Source: Oscillospiraceae bacterium (GTDB taxonomy: Bacteria > Bacillota > Clostridia > Oscillospirales > Ruminococcaceae). Taken from it: a stretch of 52,267 bases of DNA. Shown one piece after another: positions 25,576 to 33,844 of this stretch. Made by a program: the position numbers and the translations under genes. Under the pieces are notes generated by a model that worked only from the letters and a program-made list of their open reading frames with translations, was not told where the DNA came from and searched no databases. The DNA lies in assembly GCA_017432285.1 (NCBI GenBank), contig JAFRJM010000009.1:1-52267 (forward strand), read 5' to 3'. Within the stretch, counting starts at the first letter, position 1, and the number at the start of each line of letters is the position of its first letter.

Positions 25576-25698
25576 ACATCTCACCTCCGTTCTGGATATA
25601 TCATATCATTCTGAAGCTATCTCTTCCCGACTTTTTGTGCTGTGCTTCCAAAAAGAAAAATGTAAACCTATATGTTACATTTTGCACAGGACAGTTTC

Positions 25699-25728
25699 TT
25701 GAACGAACCGTCTTTCAATTTGTAAAAT
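25699..25728 (+). promoter_or_regulatory. Probable promoter of the XRE/membrane protein pair
   Basis: TTGAAC (25699-25704) and TAAAAT (25723-25728) are separated by 18 nt, 31 nt upstream of the XRE start. Both boxes are one or two bases off consensus. Confidence 0.55.
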
Positions 25729-25759
25729 ATAGACAAATAATTGAAAGGAGTTCTAAACT

Positions 25760-26203
25760 ATGACCGAACTCGGAAATAAAATAGCACAAAAAAGAAAAGA
25801 TCTCGGTATGACTCAGATCGAATTTGCAGATAAGCTTTGTGTGACCAGGCAAACTGTCAGCCGCTGGGAAGCCGGAAGCGTGATGCCTGACATAGATAAG
25901 ATCTCCGATATTGCCAGCATTCTCGGAGTCAGCTGTGATTATCTGCTAAAGGATGATATTAAGGAAGAAGAGTCGATCGTTAACAGATACTTAAGCAAAC
26001 TTGTAGAAAACGCAGCTGGCAAAACAGTAAGGCTGAACTTCTTTGATGACGAAGCTGATATTGACCTTTTCAATACTGACTGCAGAATCATCGATTTCGA
26101 ACGGAACTGGATGAAGGTGGAAGCAGATACTAAGAAAGGCCACATTGAAAAGTTGATCCCAGTGTCTTCTATCCTCTCTATAGAAATCAAGGAGGCAAAG
26201 TGA
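25760..26203 (+). CDS. XRE-family regulator
   Basis: This 147-residue protein has a canonical N-terminal helix-turn-helix (LGNKIAQKRKDLGMTQIEFADKLCVTRQTVSRWEAGSVMPDIDKI). A C-terminal domain of about 75 residues follows, ending in KLIPVSSILSIEIKE. The gene downstream encodes a domain of the same style (DDEWLLVKIKTPKGDKEKLIRMESIERI), so the two C-termini may share a fold. GAAAGGAG precedes the ATG. It is encoded divergently from the AraC gene and upstream of a small membrane protein with only a 3-nt gap. Confidence 0.86.
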   Translation: MTELGNKIAQKRKDLGMTQIEFADKLCVTRQTVSRWEAGSVMPDIDKISDIASILGVSCDYLLKDDIKEEESIVNRYLSKLVENAAGKTVRLNFFDDEADIDLFNTDCRIIDFERNWMKVEADTKKGHIEKLIPVSSILSIEIKEAK

Positions 26204-26206
26204 ACG

Positions 26207-26575
26207 ATGGAATACATTGGATTTGTTTTTGGCATATTTGGTTTGTTTGCATATCTTCAGGTCTCTTCGCTAAAAAAACGTGTCGATGACCTTGAAAGAG
26301 AACTGACAAAAATCAAAGGAACATCCTACCATGAGGACCGCACAGCTTTGCTGGATGCCGCAAAAACTTATGTTGGACAAGATGTTTGCATTGAGCTTAA
26401 AGAAGACCACGAAGACATAGATATCATGAACTATGGCAATACCAAACATGGCTCTAATACCATACTCGACGCAGATGACGAGTGGCTTCTGGTAAAGATC
26501 AAAACACCTAAGGGTGACAAAGAAAAGCTGATACGCATGGAGTCTATTGAGCGGATCAGCGTAATCCAGAAATAA
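26207..26575 (+). CDS. Small membrane protein with C-terminal Sm-like domain
   Basis: This 122-residue protein has one N-terminal TM helix (MEYIGFVFGIFGLFAYLQV), a short coiled coil (LKKRVDDLERELTKIKG), and a C-terminal beta-rich domain of about 70 residues. That domain resembles the C-terminal part of the preceding XRE protein (DVCIELKEDHEDID...EWLLVKIKTPKGDKEKLIRMESI against TVRLNFFDDEADID...WMKVEADTKKGHIEKLIPVSSI). The resemblance suggests they interact or derive from a duplication. GGAGG within the end of the XRE gene is its binding site. Function unknown. Confidence 0.75.
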   Translation: MEYIGFVFGIFGLFAYLQVSSLKKRVDDLERELTKIKGTSYHEDRTALLDAAKTYVGQDVCIELKEDHEDIDIMNYGNTKHGSNTILDADDEWLLVKIKTPKGDKEKLIRMESIERISVIQK

Positions 26576-26606
26576 GAAGATCCAACTTTAAGATAAAGCA
26601 CATAAG

Positions 26607-26638
26607 GAAAAACGCTCGGATAGTTCCAAGCGTTTTTC
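26607..26638. terminator. Bidirectional terminator between XRE pair and fic
   Basis: AAAAACGCT-CGG pairs with CC-AAGCGTTTTT around a short loop, with A and U runs on both sides. It lies between convergent genes. Confidence 0.88.
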
Positions 26639-26640
26639 TG

Positions 26641-27411
26641 TTATCTCTCAAATCCTCTGTTTTTGTTTTCCATGCGTGTGACTTGTTTCTCCCATGTCTT
26701 TCCTGCCTGATCTTTTAGAAAACTAATTAACGGAGCTAATTCCTGTCTTTCGTCCCATGCTTCCAGAGCAGAATAATATGCTTTTCTTTCCTCTTCAAAT
26801 ATTATGACTGGTGGGTGATCATGAAGAAGCAGGAAATAGTTCATCAACAGGCGCCCTGTTCTTCCATTTCCGTCAGCGAATGGATGGATGTTCTCGAACT
26901 TCGCGTGGAAATATGCAGCGGCTATCAATTCTTCGCCTTCATTGATTTCTGAGATCTCTTTAAGAACCTCCGATAACTCTTCATGGACTTCTTCAGGAGC
27001 AGCTCCAATCTCGTTTTTGCCTGTAATGAAGTCATACTTTTTATATTCTCCTGGCCGCTCTCCTAATGCCCATCTTCTTGAATCATATGTGTTCTGAGTG
27101 AGAAGCCTCTGAAACTCCTTAATTAGCTCTTCAGTGATAGGTACTCTGTTTCCAAAGCACTCCAAAAGGAATTCGTTTGCCTCCTTTGAGTTTTTTATTT
27201 CAAACAATGTTCTGAGGTCCCCAGTATAAGAAGTGACTCCATCCTTATCAAATATCTCGTGGGTATCATGATATGTTATATTGTCATTTTCCAGTTTCCC
27301 GGAATTGTATGCAAAGGCTATGCTGTGCCCATTCAGAGCTTCAGCCAGCTCGGCGTCTGTATGGATAGATCTTTCTTTCCACAATTTAACTGCTTTTTCA
27401 TATAATGTCAT
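26641..27411 (-). CDS. Fic family protein with class II-type inhibitory motif
   Basis: This 256-residue Fic protein transfers AMP or another nucleotide moiety to target proteins. The core motif HPFADGNGRTGR (176-187) is complete, with catalytic His and the anion-binding loop. Upstream, SGKLEN (37-42) fits the (S/T)xxxE(G/N) inhibitory motif, and its position before the Fic core makes it class II; activity is therefore likely self-restrained. The segment at 119-131 (RPGEYKKYDFITG) is the usual target-binding flap. It is cargo in the conjugative region, A/T-rich, with no separate antitoxin beside it. Confidence 0.9.
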   Translation of the reverse strand: MTLYEKAVKLWKERSIHTDAELAEALNGHSIAFAYNSGKLENDNITYHDTHEIFDKDGVTSYTGDLRTLFEIKNSKEANEFLLECFGNRVPITEELIKEFQRLLTQNTYDSRRWALGERPGEYKKYDFITGKNEIGAAPEEVHEELSEVLKEISEINEGEELIAAAYFHAKFENIHPFADGNGRTGRLLMNYFLLLHDHPPVIIFEEERKAYYSALEAWDERQELAPLISFLKDQAGKTWEKQVTRMENKNRGFER

Positions 27412-27436
27412 TTGCTGTACCTCTTATGTTAGCTGT

Positions 27437-27445
27437 ATTATAGCA
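27437..27445 (-). promoter_or_regulatory. Extended -10 promoter for fic
   Basis: On the minus strand TGC-TATAAT (27445-27437) is an extended -10 element 26 nt upstream of the fic start; no good -35 is seen, which fits this promoter type. Confidence 0.55.
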
Positions 27446-27474
27446 TATTAATGTGATATCCTCTGGCAATAAAC

Positions 27475-27489
27475 CGACATTAAATGTCG
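27475..27489. promoter_or_regulatory. 15-nt palindrome in the fic/zinc-ribbon intergenic region
   Basis: CGACATT-A-AATGTCG is a perfect inverted repeat in the divergent intergenic region. A T-rich tract follows on the plus side. It could be an operator or a weak terminator. Confidence 0.4.
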
Positions 27490-27609
27490 TTTTATTATTT
27501 TTTGTCGGTATATATTATTCTGTTACTTATTAATGTAATTATTTTTAATATAAATTTGTCACATAACTCTGTATAATTGATACATATTATTCTTCTAAGG
27601 AGGATCTCC

Positions 27610-29256
27610 ATGTTTTGTTCTAATTGCGGCACGAAGCTCGATGATGATGCAAAGTTCTGCTATAACTGCGGAACACAAGTCGCATCTCCGACAGCTACCC
27701 CTTCTGTGTCCGAAACCGAAACAGTATATCCTGTCCAAGCTCCTGAACAGCCTGCCCCTGTTCAGACTACACAGCCTGATCAGACATATATCCCTCAGGG
27801 AACCATTTTCCCAACGGGCTATTCACCGGCTGAAGAAGCAGCCAAAGCTACAGCTACAGTTGAGACTCCTGCTCAGGTTCCTCAGCAACCTGTAGCAGAA
27901 ACACCTGCCTATACACCTCAGCCACAGGTACAGGCCCCTTACTATGACACCACGACAGCACAGGCTCAGCCTGTAGCTGCAGATCCGGTATATGCTGCTC
28001 AGCCACAGGTACAGGTACCGCAGTACGCAGCATCTCCTGTACAGGCTGCCCCCAAAAAGAAGAAAGGCAAAACTGGACTGATCATCGTTGCAGCGCTGCT
28101 CATTCTGGCTTTAGCTGCGGGCGGACTATATTATTTCAAATCCTACCGTCCCAAGAAAATGACGCAGGACTACCTCAACCAAGCTTTAGAAGCCTATGAT
28201 TCCGGAGATTATGACACTGCTGTCGATCTTACGGAAAAAGCATACAAACTGAGCCCTGACAACGAGGACATAGAGCAAGTCTTGTATTCTCTGTACTATG
28301 AACTGAACAACAACGCCTGGAATGAAGGAGATTACGAGACATCCATCTTCTACCTCAAGAAGATGGCTACACTCCCCAGCACTGATCAAGACTCCGTAGA
28401 TACGATCCTCCACAGCGAATATAACCTATGGCTGCTCGATCTTGCTTTAGCCGGCGATACAGCCAGGGGGATGGAAGTACTTGAGGAAGCTAAGCCATAT
28501 CTCACAGATGAAGAATATGCAGACAGGCTCGCAGAGCTAAGCGGCGATTTCAGTCACTGGGGTGGTGATACCACAGAGGAAGACACTGGCAGCGAACCTG
28601 AAGAACCTGATGACGGTGAAAAACCTGTAGTTGAAAACGTAACCAGTCTCGAAACTCTCGCCCAGAGGATCGCGGGGCTGACAGACAACGGAAATTATGA
28701 CTCTGCCTCGTTCATTCTCCCTCTCTATTCAGAGTATGTTTTCCCCGCTCTCACTGAAAAGGGTTCTTTGATCGTGGAACTGGACAGCAGCTTTGATCAT
28801 CGATACGTCAAATTCTATCCTCATCCCGAGCAGGGTGAAGATAAGTACTACGTCTATTATGGGGATATGGATGCCGATGGCAACCGCCAAGGTTTTGGCT
28901 GGATCCTGAGCAATTACGACTACGATGGCAGCAGAGCATTATATTTCTATAAATCCGGATGGGAAAACGATAAGGCGAACGGCACATTCGTTGAATATAA
29001 CCTCTGGGGAGAAAACTATGATCAATATAACTGCTATTATGGTAATCTTAAGGACTATCTGTATGACGGAGATATCACGATAATCTGGAAAAATGGCAGA
29101 ACATATTATGCTACCTATCATGACGGTGTTCCGGAGATACTAGGTACAGATCCGGACGACGGACAGAAGATAATCGCCTATGATGAGAACAGTGAATATT
29201 GGCTCAAGATGCCTGAAAGCTCAGTCAATAATCCTGTAGGCGTTGAGAAAATGTGA
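27610..29256 (+). CDS. Zinc-ribbon, membrane-anchored TPR-like protein
   Basis: This protein of about 548 residues begins with a zinc ribbon (MFCSNCGTKLDDDAKFCYNCG, two CxxC). A 120-residue Pro/Gln/Ala-rich linker with repeated QPQVQ(A/V)P units follows, then a single TM helix (TGLIIVAALLILALAAGGLYYF), then TPR-like helices (YLNQALEAYDSGDYDTAVDLTEKAYKLSPDNEDIE). The C-terminal domain has short repeats YYVYYGDMDADGNRQGFGWI...YNCYYGNLKDYLYDGD that resemble MORN-type repeats. The cytoplasmic ribbon and outer repeats suggest a sensor or scaffold. ATG 27610 follows AAGGAGG; an upstream in-frame start at 27577 is rejected. Function unknown. Confidence 0.82.
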   Translation: MFCSNCGTKLDDDAKFCYNCGTQVASPTATPSVSETETVYPVQAPEQPAPVQTTQPDQTYIPQGTIFPTGYSPAEEAAKATATVETPAQVPQQPVAETPAYTPQPQVQAPYYDTTTAQAQPVAADPVYAAQPQVQVPQYAASPVQAAPKKKKGKTGLIIVAALLILALAAGGLYYFKSYRPKKMTQDYLNQALEAYDSGDYDTAVDLTEKAYKLSPDNEDIEQVLYSLYYELNNNAWNEGDYETSIFYLKKMATLPSTDQDSVDTILHSEYNLWLLDLALAGDTARGMEVLEEAKPYLTDEEYADRLAELSGDFSHWGGDTTEEDTGSEPEEPDDGEKPVVENVTSLETLAQRIAGLTDNGNYDSASFILPLYSEYVFPALTEKGSLIVELDSSFDHRYVKFYPHPEQGEDKYYVYYGDMDADGNRQGFGWILSNYDYDGSRALYFYKSGWENDKANGTFVEYNLWGENYDQYNCYYGNLKDYLYDGDITIIWKNGRTYYATYHDGVPEILGTDPDDGQKIIAYDENSEYWLKMPESSVNNPVGVEKM

Positions 29257-29273
29257 TGATCCCTTAATACGGC

Positions 29274-29306
29274 AAGAACCCGGAATGATCCGGGTTCTTT
29301 TATTTT
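29274..29306 (+). terminator. Intrinsic terminator after the zinc-ribbon/TPR gene
   Basis: AAGAACCCGGA, loop ATGA, TCCGGGTTCTT forms a perfect 11-bp stem followed by TTATTTTG; it may also work on the minus strand. Confidence 0.92.
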
Positions 29307-29337
29307 GTCTGCTTTTTCTTTTCTGATCTGTTATTGA

Positions 29338-30009
29338 TCATCTTTTGGAGTTGAGTTCCTTGAGCACTGCTTTCCCTCTGTTTACTTCTATGACGGCGTA
29401 GTCCCCATTATGAACCATGTGCGGAAACTTATTATCCGGATCAAGCTCTTCCAGAAGGATGCCCATCGCAGAACCGGAAGAAATAATCAGTACTTCTGGA
29501 TCCCTGTCTTCATAGAGCGCTGCTTCTGCATCTCTGGCCGCATCCAGGATTCCATCCATGAAACGTCTGCATGTCTCTTCACCAGTCTCAGCTCGTGATT
29601 CTGGATCCGCTTCTGCTATCATCTTTGATATTTCTTTGCGTGTATAGTCGCTCCTCTTCAACAGAAAAAGATCTTCTCCAAGTCCGTGAAATCTTCCGAC
29701 TGCTTTATATACTTCATCTATGTCCATCCCTTCAAATGAACCGAATGATGTCTCGCGGAATCTCTGATCTGTTTTTATTCCGGGAACATAAGAAGAGGTG
29801 TTCATACCAAGGATTATTTCTGCTGTCCTCTTTTGTCTGGGCAGATCTCCAGCGTAGACTGCCTCGAACTGTATTCCGGACAGTTCCCTTCCAACCTGCC
29901 TTGCCTGCTGTACGCCGTTATCTGTAAGTGGAGAGTCACACCATCCCTGCATCTTTCTCATGATATTGTTCTCGGTCTCTCCGTGACGAACCAAATAAAT
30001 CTTAACCAT
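29338..30009 (-). CDS. Histidine phosphatase family protein
   Basis: This 223-residue enzyme has the phosphoglycerate-mutase-like motif LVRHGETENN at the N-terminus (catalytic His9). The second Arg region is AGDLPRQKRTAEIIL, followed by RETSFGSFEGM and the C-terminal catalytic His in MVHNGDYAVI. It would remove phosphate from a small molecule or protein; the substrate cannot be told. GGGAAG precedes the ATG. It lies between the VirB6-end of one transfer operon and the cargo block, on the same strand as the transfer genes but apparently unrelated to transfer. Confidence 0.88.
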   Translation of the reverse strand: MVKIYLVRHGETENNIMRKMQGWCDSPLTDNGVQQARQVGRELSGIQFEAVYAGDLPRQKRTAEIILGMNTSSYVPGIKTDQRFRETSFGSFEGMDIDEVYKAVGRFHGLGEDLFLLKRSDYTRKEISKMIAEADPESRAETGEETCRRFMDGILDAARDAEAALYEDRDPEVLIISSGSAMGILLEELDPDNKFPHMVHNGDYAVIEVNRGKAVLKELNSKR

Positions 30010-30045
30010 ATCTTCCCTTTCTTTTTCAAGTTCAATTGCTATTCA

Positions 30046-30105
30046 TTATATATGATTTAAGACTGATTTGACCAGTTCATCCGGATGGTTGTCCAAGATA
30101 ATCAT
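30046..30105 (-). CDS. 19-codon ORF overlapping the virB6 stop, possible gene remnant
   Basis: The virB6 TGA overlaps an ATG as ATGA, and a frame of 19 codons (MIILDNHPDELVKSVLNHI) runs to TAA at 30046-30048. The ATG is preceded by GGGAGATAATGGGGAT, a usable binding site. The overlap is the form this operon uses for real coupled genes. It may be the truncated beginning of the next transfer gene, cut when the cargo block arrived, or a small protein. I do not recognise the sequence. Confidence 0.35.
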   Translation of the reverse strand: MIILDNHPDELVKSVLNHI

Positions 30106-30938
30106 ATCCCCATTATCTCCCGCACAACTCTGTCCGACATACGTACTGCCCCTACAAGTATAAGCATGTCGAATATAAGTTCCCCTATGTAGCTCCAGAC
30201 CATAGCTGCAGGCGCTGCATCCTGCATAACAGAAGGCGGACTGTCTGCAAAGGCAGAGAATATTACACACGCCAGCATAACAGCGGCACCTTCAAGACAT
30301 ACTGCCGCATAACTCTTGAGAAAACTCTTTCCGATATCCTGTGTAGGTTCACCGGCAAACGATGACAAAGGAACCGGAGCTATCGCTGTGTACAGATATA
30401 GTTTAAAAAATCTGCCGTACACTGTCAGCACCATGGTAAAAGACAGGACCCAAATGATAAGTGACCCTATAAGGGTCACTGCCCACAGCGGAATGGACTC
30501 AAGAAAGCCGGTTTCCTCGATTGCGGATGCCATTTCCGGCGGTATCTCTGACACTGATGAGCCTCCCACACCCGCTGCTCCTGCAATGGAAGCGATCATG
30601 CCAGAAACTATTTCCAGAAACATAAGGAGCCAGTCCATGCAATTAGTAATAACAGCTTTGGATAATACAAATCGTATAAATAGTCTGAGCGCATGTTCCG
30701 GCCGTCGAAACTCTGTTAAAGATGCTGTATTTCGCATAATTCCAGCCACAAAGAACAGAACTAGCAGCGCATACCCTATTGCCTGCATACTGCCCTGAAT
30801 TCTACAGACTGTATTCCAGATAATACCTCCTCTAAACTCCTGTGGAGACTGTATAATTAGGGTATAAATCTCTTCCAGCTTGCCGTTCCACACCTCCAGA
30901 GCTCTGTTCAGGTTCTGCACGATCCAGTTTTCCGGCAT
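30102..30938 (-). CDS. virB6: VirB6/TrbL-like conjugation channel protein
   Basis: This 278-residue polytopic membrane protein of the Tn1549-type transfer module has about six TM segments. It has the typical segments FRPEHALRLFIRFVLSKAVI and YLYTAIAPVPLSSFAGEPTQDIGKSFLKSYAAVCLEGAAVM, and the end DRVVREIMGI. A perfect AAGGAGGTGAT precedes the ATG. It follows the Maff2 gene by 35 nt. In related elements the next gene is prgI followed by virB4; here they lie 8 kb further on. Confidence 0.88.
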   Translation of the reverse strand: MPENWIVQNLNRALEVWNGKLEEIYTLIIQSPQEFRGGIIWNTVCRIQGSMQAIGYALLVLFFVAGIMRNTASLTEFRRPEHALRLFIRFVLSKAVITNCMDWLLMFLEIVSGMIASIAGAAGVGGSSVSEIPPEMASAIEETGFLESIPLWAVTLIGSLIIWVLSFTMVLTVYGRFFKLYLYTAIAPVPLSSFAGEPTQDIGKSFLKSYAAVCLEGAAVMLACVIFSAFADSPPSVMQDAAPAAMVWSYIGELIFDMLILVGAVRMSDRVVREIMGI

Positions 30939-30973
30939 CCGGTATCACCTCCTTCCCGGAAAACGGATCCTGT

Positions 30974-31282
30974 TCATACGCCTGTAATGAGGTTAAGTAT
31001 CTCCCTTGTAAAGGTGATCACTATACCACCTGCTAAAGTGAGAAATCCGTTGGATCTCTGAGACGGATCGTGGCTTTGAAGCGACAGTCCGACCTGCACT
31101 ATCCCCCATCCGAGCAGTATCAAACCTACCGACCTTATCATACCGAAAATGAACTCGCTGAGATTGTTTATAACTGCTATTGGGTCTCCAGTTGAGGCAG
31201 AGACTGGTATGCCGATGAGCCACATCAGCAAAGCCGAAACTGCACAGGAGACCGCTCTTCTTATCTTTTTCTTATCCTTCAC
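30974..31282 (-). CDS. Maff2 family small membrane protein (VirB2-like)
   Basis: This 102-residue protein has an N-terminal signal-like helix ending IPVSASTG, then two hydrophobic segments (AVINNLSEFIFGMIRSVGLILLGWGIVQVGL and FLTLAGGIVITFTREILNLI). It matches the Maff2 family found between virD4 and virB6 in Clostridial conjugative elements, with a pilin- or channel-like role assumed. The start is GTG immediately after the virD4 TAA, with GAGGAGG inside the virD4 end, showing tight translational coupling. Confidence 0.86.
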   Translation of the reverse strand: MKDKKKIRRAVSCAVSALLMWLIGIPVSASTGDPIAVINNLSEFIFGMIRSVGLILLGWGIVQVGLSLQSHDPSQRSNGFLTLAGGIVITFTREILNLITGV

Positions 31283-32926
31283 TTATTCCTCCTCTATGCT
31301 ACTGTAATTTAGCATTATCTCTATTTCTCTTTCCGTTAATATCTGAAGCTGTCCTTTCCATTCCGGATAATCTCCTCCTCTTTTTGTGTTCTTTTCCAAA
31401 CATATGTCCGCAAAACTCCTGCTGTCTTCCCCATAACGGTAAGGCGGGGCTCCTCCGTCTGATGACAGATACAGGCTAGGATGTCTGAGGATATCGTATT
31501 TGAGGTCTTTCACCGGACGTTCGCCTCTTATAAAAAGGAGCGCATACCGGTTATCCAGCATGCGCACCTCATCCGGTGTCATAAGCGGTCTGCCCATATA
31601 CTGCCTGTTTCTTGAAGTGCTTCCTCCTTTTCCTCTGGATTCCCCGAATGACGAGGTCTCGATCGTCTGCTTTCCAAGCAGTTTGGAGACATATTCATGA
31701 GTGGATTCCTCATTCCCTCCAAGATAAAGGTAAGTGTCGCAGTTGCCTACGATAGATTCCCACTGTTTCTCGAAGAGATCTTTCAACTGTGCCATGTTCT
31801 GTATGATAATCGACACCGATATCTCCCTGGACCTCATAGTGGAAAGAAGCTTATCGAAGGAATTCGGCAGCGCAACGTTCGGAAACTCGTCCATGAGAAA
31901 ATGGACATGGACAGGCAGTCTTCCACCATGCATGGTATCTGCCCTATAATACAGCTGCTGGAAAAGCTGAGTGTATAGCATGCCGACCACGAAATTGAAG
32001 GAACTGTCATTGTCAGGAATAACAGCGAATATTGCCGTCTTCCTTTCCCCGACAAGATCCAGTTCCATCTCGTCCACTGAAGTGATCCCGGATAATGAAT
32101 CCAGATTGAACTTCTCCAGCCTTGCCAGAAGAGTTATCTGTATGGATTTGATCGTCTTGGCAGAACCGGACCTGTAGCTCCTGTAGTACTTTAGAGCTAC
32201 ATGGTCCGGATCTTTATTCTCCAGGTCATCGAAAAGCTTGTCCAAAGGCGACCTGTATCTGTCGTTGTCCTCTCTGACCTCACCTGAACGTATCATCTCG
32301 AGAACTGTGGCAAAATTCTGCTCATCTTCACAGGCTTCATATTTTAGGTAGAAGATGAGCGCTGAAAGTAGCATCATCCCTGCCTGATCCCAGAATGGAT
32401 CTAATCCTTTTGCCGTTTTGGATGATGTGTTCCTGAACAGGTTCGTCACCAGTCTCTGTACATCATTGTCGTCCTTGAGGTAAACGAAAGGATTGTAGCA
32501 GTGGCTCCTGTTCATGTGGATAAGATCCAGCACTTTCACTGTGTAACCTTTAGCTTCCAGCAGCTGTCCGGTGGAGCTCACGAGCTCGCCTTTCGGATCC
32601 AGTATAACGAGGCTGTTTCTGTTTGAAGACATTATGTTTGCTTTCGCGAACGACCTGGTCTTCCCAGATCCGGAGCCTCCGCACACCAGAATGTTCAGGT
32701 TCCTGAGATGTTTTCTGCTGTCCAGGCCTATACGAACATTCTGTGTGAGCACCTTGTTTCCGACTTTATCCGTATCCCCGTATTTCCTGCAGAGGCCAGA
32801 GGCTGTCCCCCATCTGGCTGAACCGTGCTCTTCCCCTCTTCTGCTGTTGCCTTTTCCTGCCAGAAAGAGGCACGCACATACAGCGCAGATAAGGAGATAC
32901 GGCAGAAATGTACCGATATCCATCAT
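31283..32926 (-). CDS. virD4: VirD4/TraG-type coupling protein
   Basis: This 547-residue ATPase delivers the relaxase-DNA complex to the channel. Walker A is GGSGSGKT (83-90), followed by SLVILDPKGELV, and Walker B is VHFLMDEFPNVA. The RSREISVSIIIQNMAQL motif and the C-terminal YALLFIRGERP segment are typical. The N-terminal membrane part is short, with a single clear TM helix (8-24), whereas many relatives have two. It is located between the ArdC-like gene (15 nt) and Maff2 (0 nt) in the pcfB operon. Confidence 0.92.
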   Translation of the reverse strand: MMDIGTFLPYLLICAVCACLFLAGKGNSRRGEEHGSARWGTASGLCRKYGDTDKVGNKVLTQNVRIGLDSRKHLRNLNILVCGGSGSGKTRSFAKANIMSSNRNSLVILDPKGELVSSTGQLLEAKGYTVKVLDLIHMNRSHCYNPFVYLKDDNDVQRLVTNLFRNTSSKTAKGLDPFWDQAGMMLLSALIFYLKYEACEDEQNFATVLEMIRSGEVREDNDRYRSPLDKLFDDLENKDPDHVALKYYRSYRSGSAKTIKSIQITLLARLEKFNLDSLSGITSVDEMELDLVGERKTAIFAVIPDNDSSFNFVVGMLYTQLFQQLYYRADTMHGGRLPVHVHFLMDEFPNVALPNSFDKLLSTMRSREISVSIIIQNMAQLKDLFEKQWESIVGNCDTYLYLGGNEESTHEYVSKLLGKQTIETSSFGESRGKGGSTSRNRQYMGRPLMTPDEVRMLDNRYALLFIRGERPVKDLKYDILRHPSLYLSSDGGAPPYRYGEDSRSFADICLEKNTKRGGDYPEWKGQLQILTEREIEIMLNYSSIEEE

Positions 32927-32941
32927 TTAGGGCTGACCTCC

Positions 32942-33844
32942 CTAAACTGTCTCCTTCTCGCGCTCTTCTTTGCTCAGGTCTTTCAGCAGTTCTTTTTCAA
33001 TGCCCTGGCTTAACAAAGCAGACACGTATCTCACCTGTCCCAGGAATTCCTTTACTTCGCTGCTGCCAAACCTTGTGAAATCCTCCGGGAGCGCTCCAAG
33101 CGACTTTTCATCGAATGCAATGCCATACCTTTTGCACAGGACATATGAACCGCACTGCGAAGCGAATCTCCAGCTGTTCTCCCGGAAATCCTCACTTTTC
33201 TCCCTCGCGAGTACAGCCATTACGATTGCTGACGCAGTCTCCCTGAACATATCCTCCGGCGTCCCTGTCATGCTGATGCTTATCTCTCTTCTGGAATCAT
33301 CGTATTCCGCTTTGAGATATCCGGTATCTTTTTTCCTGTCCATCTTTACGTCACAGGGTGAATTGCTGATAAGCGCTTCAAGAAGCATAGCCGGCTCTTT
33401 TACGATATCCGTATTCTTTTGGCGCATGTTTGCCATCTGAGATACATCAAAGACTTTTTTCAGGTTATATCTGGTTCCGATGCTCCCGTCTTTCCTAACG
33501 TATTCTCCTGCCACCTCAAAGATATTGATACCTTTCTCATCCTTCTTAATAATGGCACCGATATCCTTCCACGCCTTGTAGTCCCTGACCATTGTGGCGG
33601 TCGGCATCTGCGCGTGTATAAGGAGAATATTTCCTGCGGAGTACTGAGGGAACCTGGCCATAGTATCCAGCACAGCCACCAGTTCTCGCTCATCTGTCGC
33701 ACACCTTTCTGCGGCATCATCTGCCATCCGGAAAGCTGTTTCTCTGTCTTCTTTCCTTTGCTCTATCCACTGTTTCCTGCTGAACGGTTCATACAGCAGC
33801 TGTTCTTCTGTTTCCATATCGTTAAGTTTTTCCAGTATCGTCAT
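32942..33844 (-). CDS. ArdC/LtrC-like protein with degenerate metalloprotease site
   Basis: This 300-residue protein has the ArdC N-terminal ssDNA-binding pattern: FPQYSAGNILLIHAQMPTATMVRDYKAWKDIGAIIKKDEKGINI, followed by VFDVSQM. It parallels the LtrC-like protein at 35000-36145 (YSNSNIMLINAQRPDATLVAGYSTWKMFNRHVKRGEHGIRI). At the place of the zinc HExxH site it has RETAS (201-205), keeping the Glu but losing both His. It is therefore probably inactive as a protease and may keep only DNA binding. It starts inside the pcfB stop (ATGA) and precedes virD4 by 15 nt. ArdC proteins protect incoming single-stranded DNA from restriction. Confidence 0.78.
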   Translation of the reverse strand: MTILEKLNDMETEEQLLYEPFSRKQWIEQRKEDRETAFRMADDAAERCATDERELVAVLDTMARFPQYSAGNILLIHAQMPTATMVRDYKAWKDIGAIIKKDEKGINIFEVAGEYVRKDGSIGTRYNLKKVFDVSQMANMRQKNTDIVKEPAMLLEALISNSPCDVKMDRKKDTGYLKAEYDDSRREISISMTGTPEDMFRETASAIVMAVLAREKSEDFRENSWRFASQCGSYVLCKRYGIAFDEKSLGALPEDFTRFGSSEVKEFLGQVRYVSALLSQGIEKELLKDLSKEEREKETV

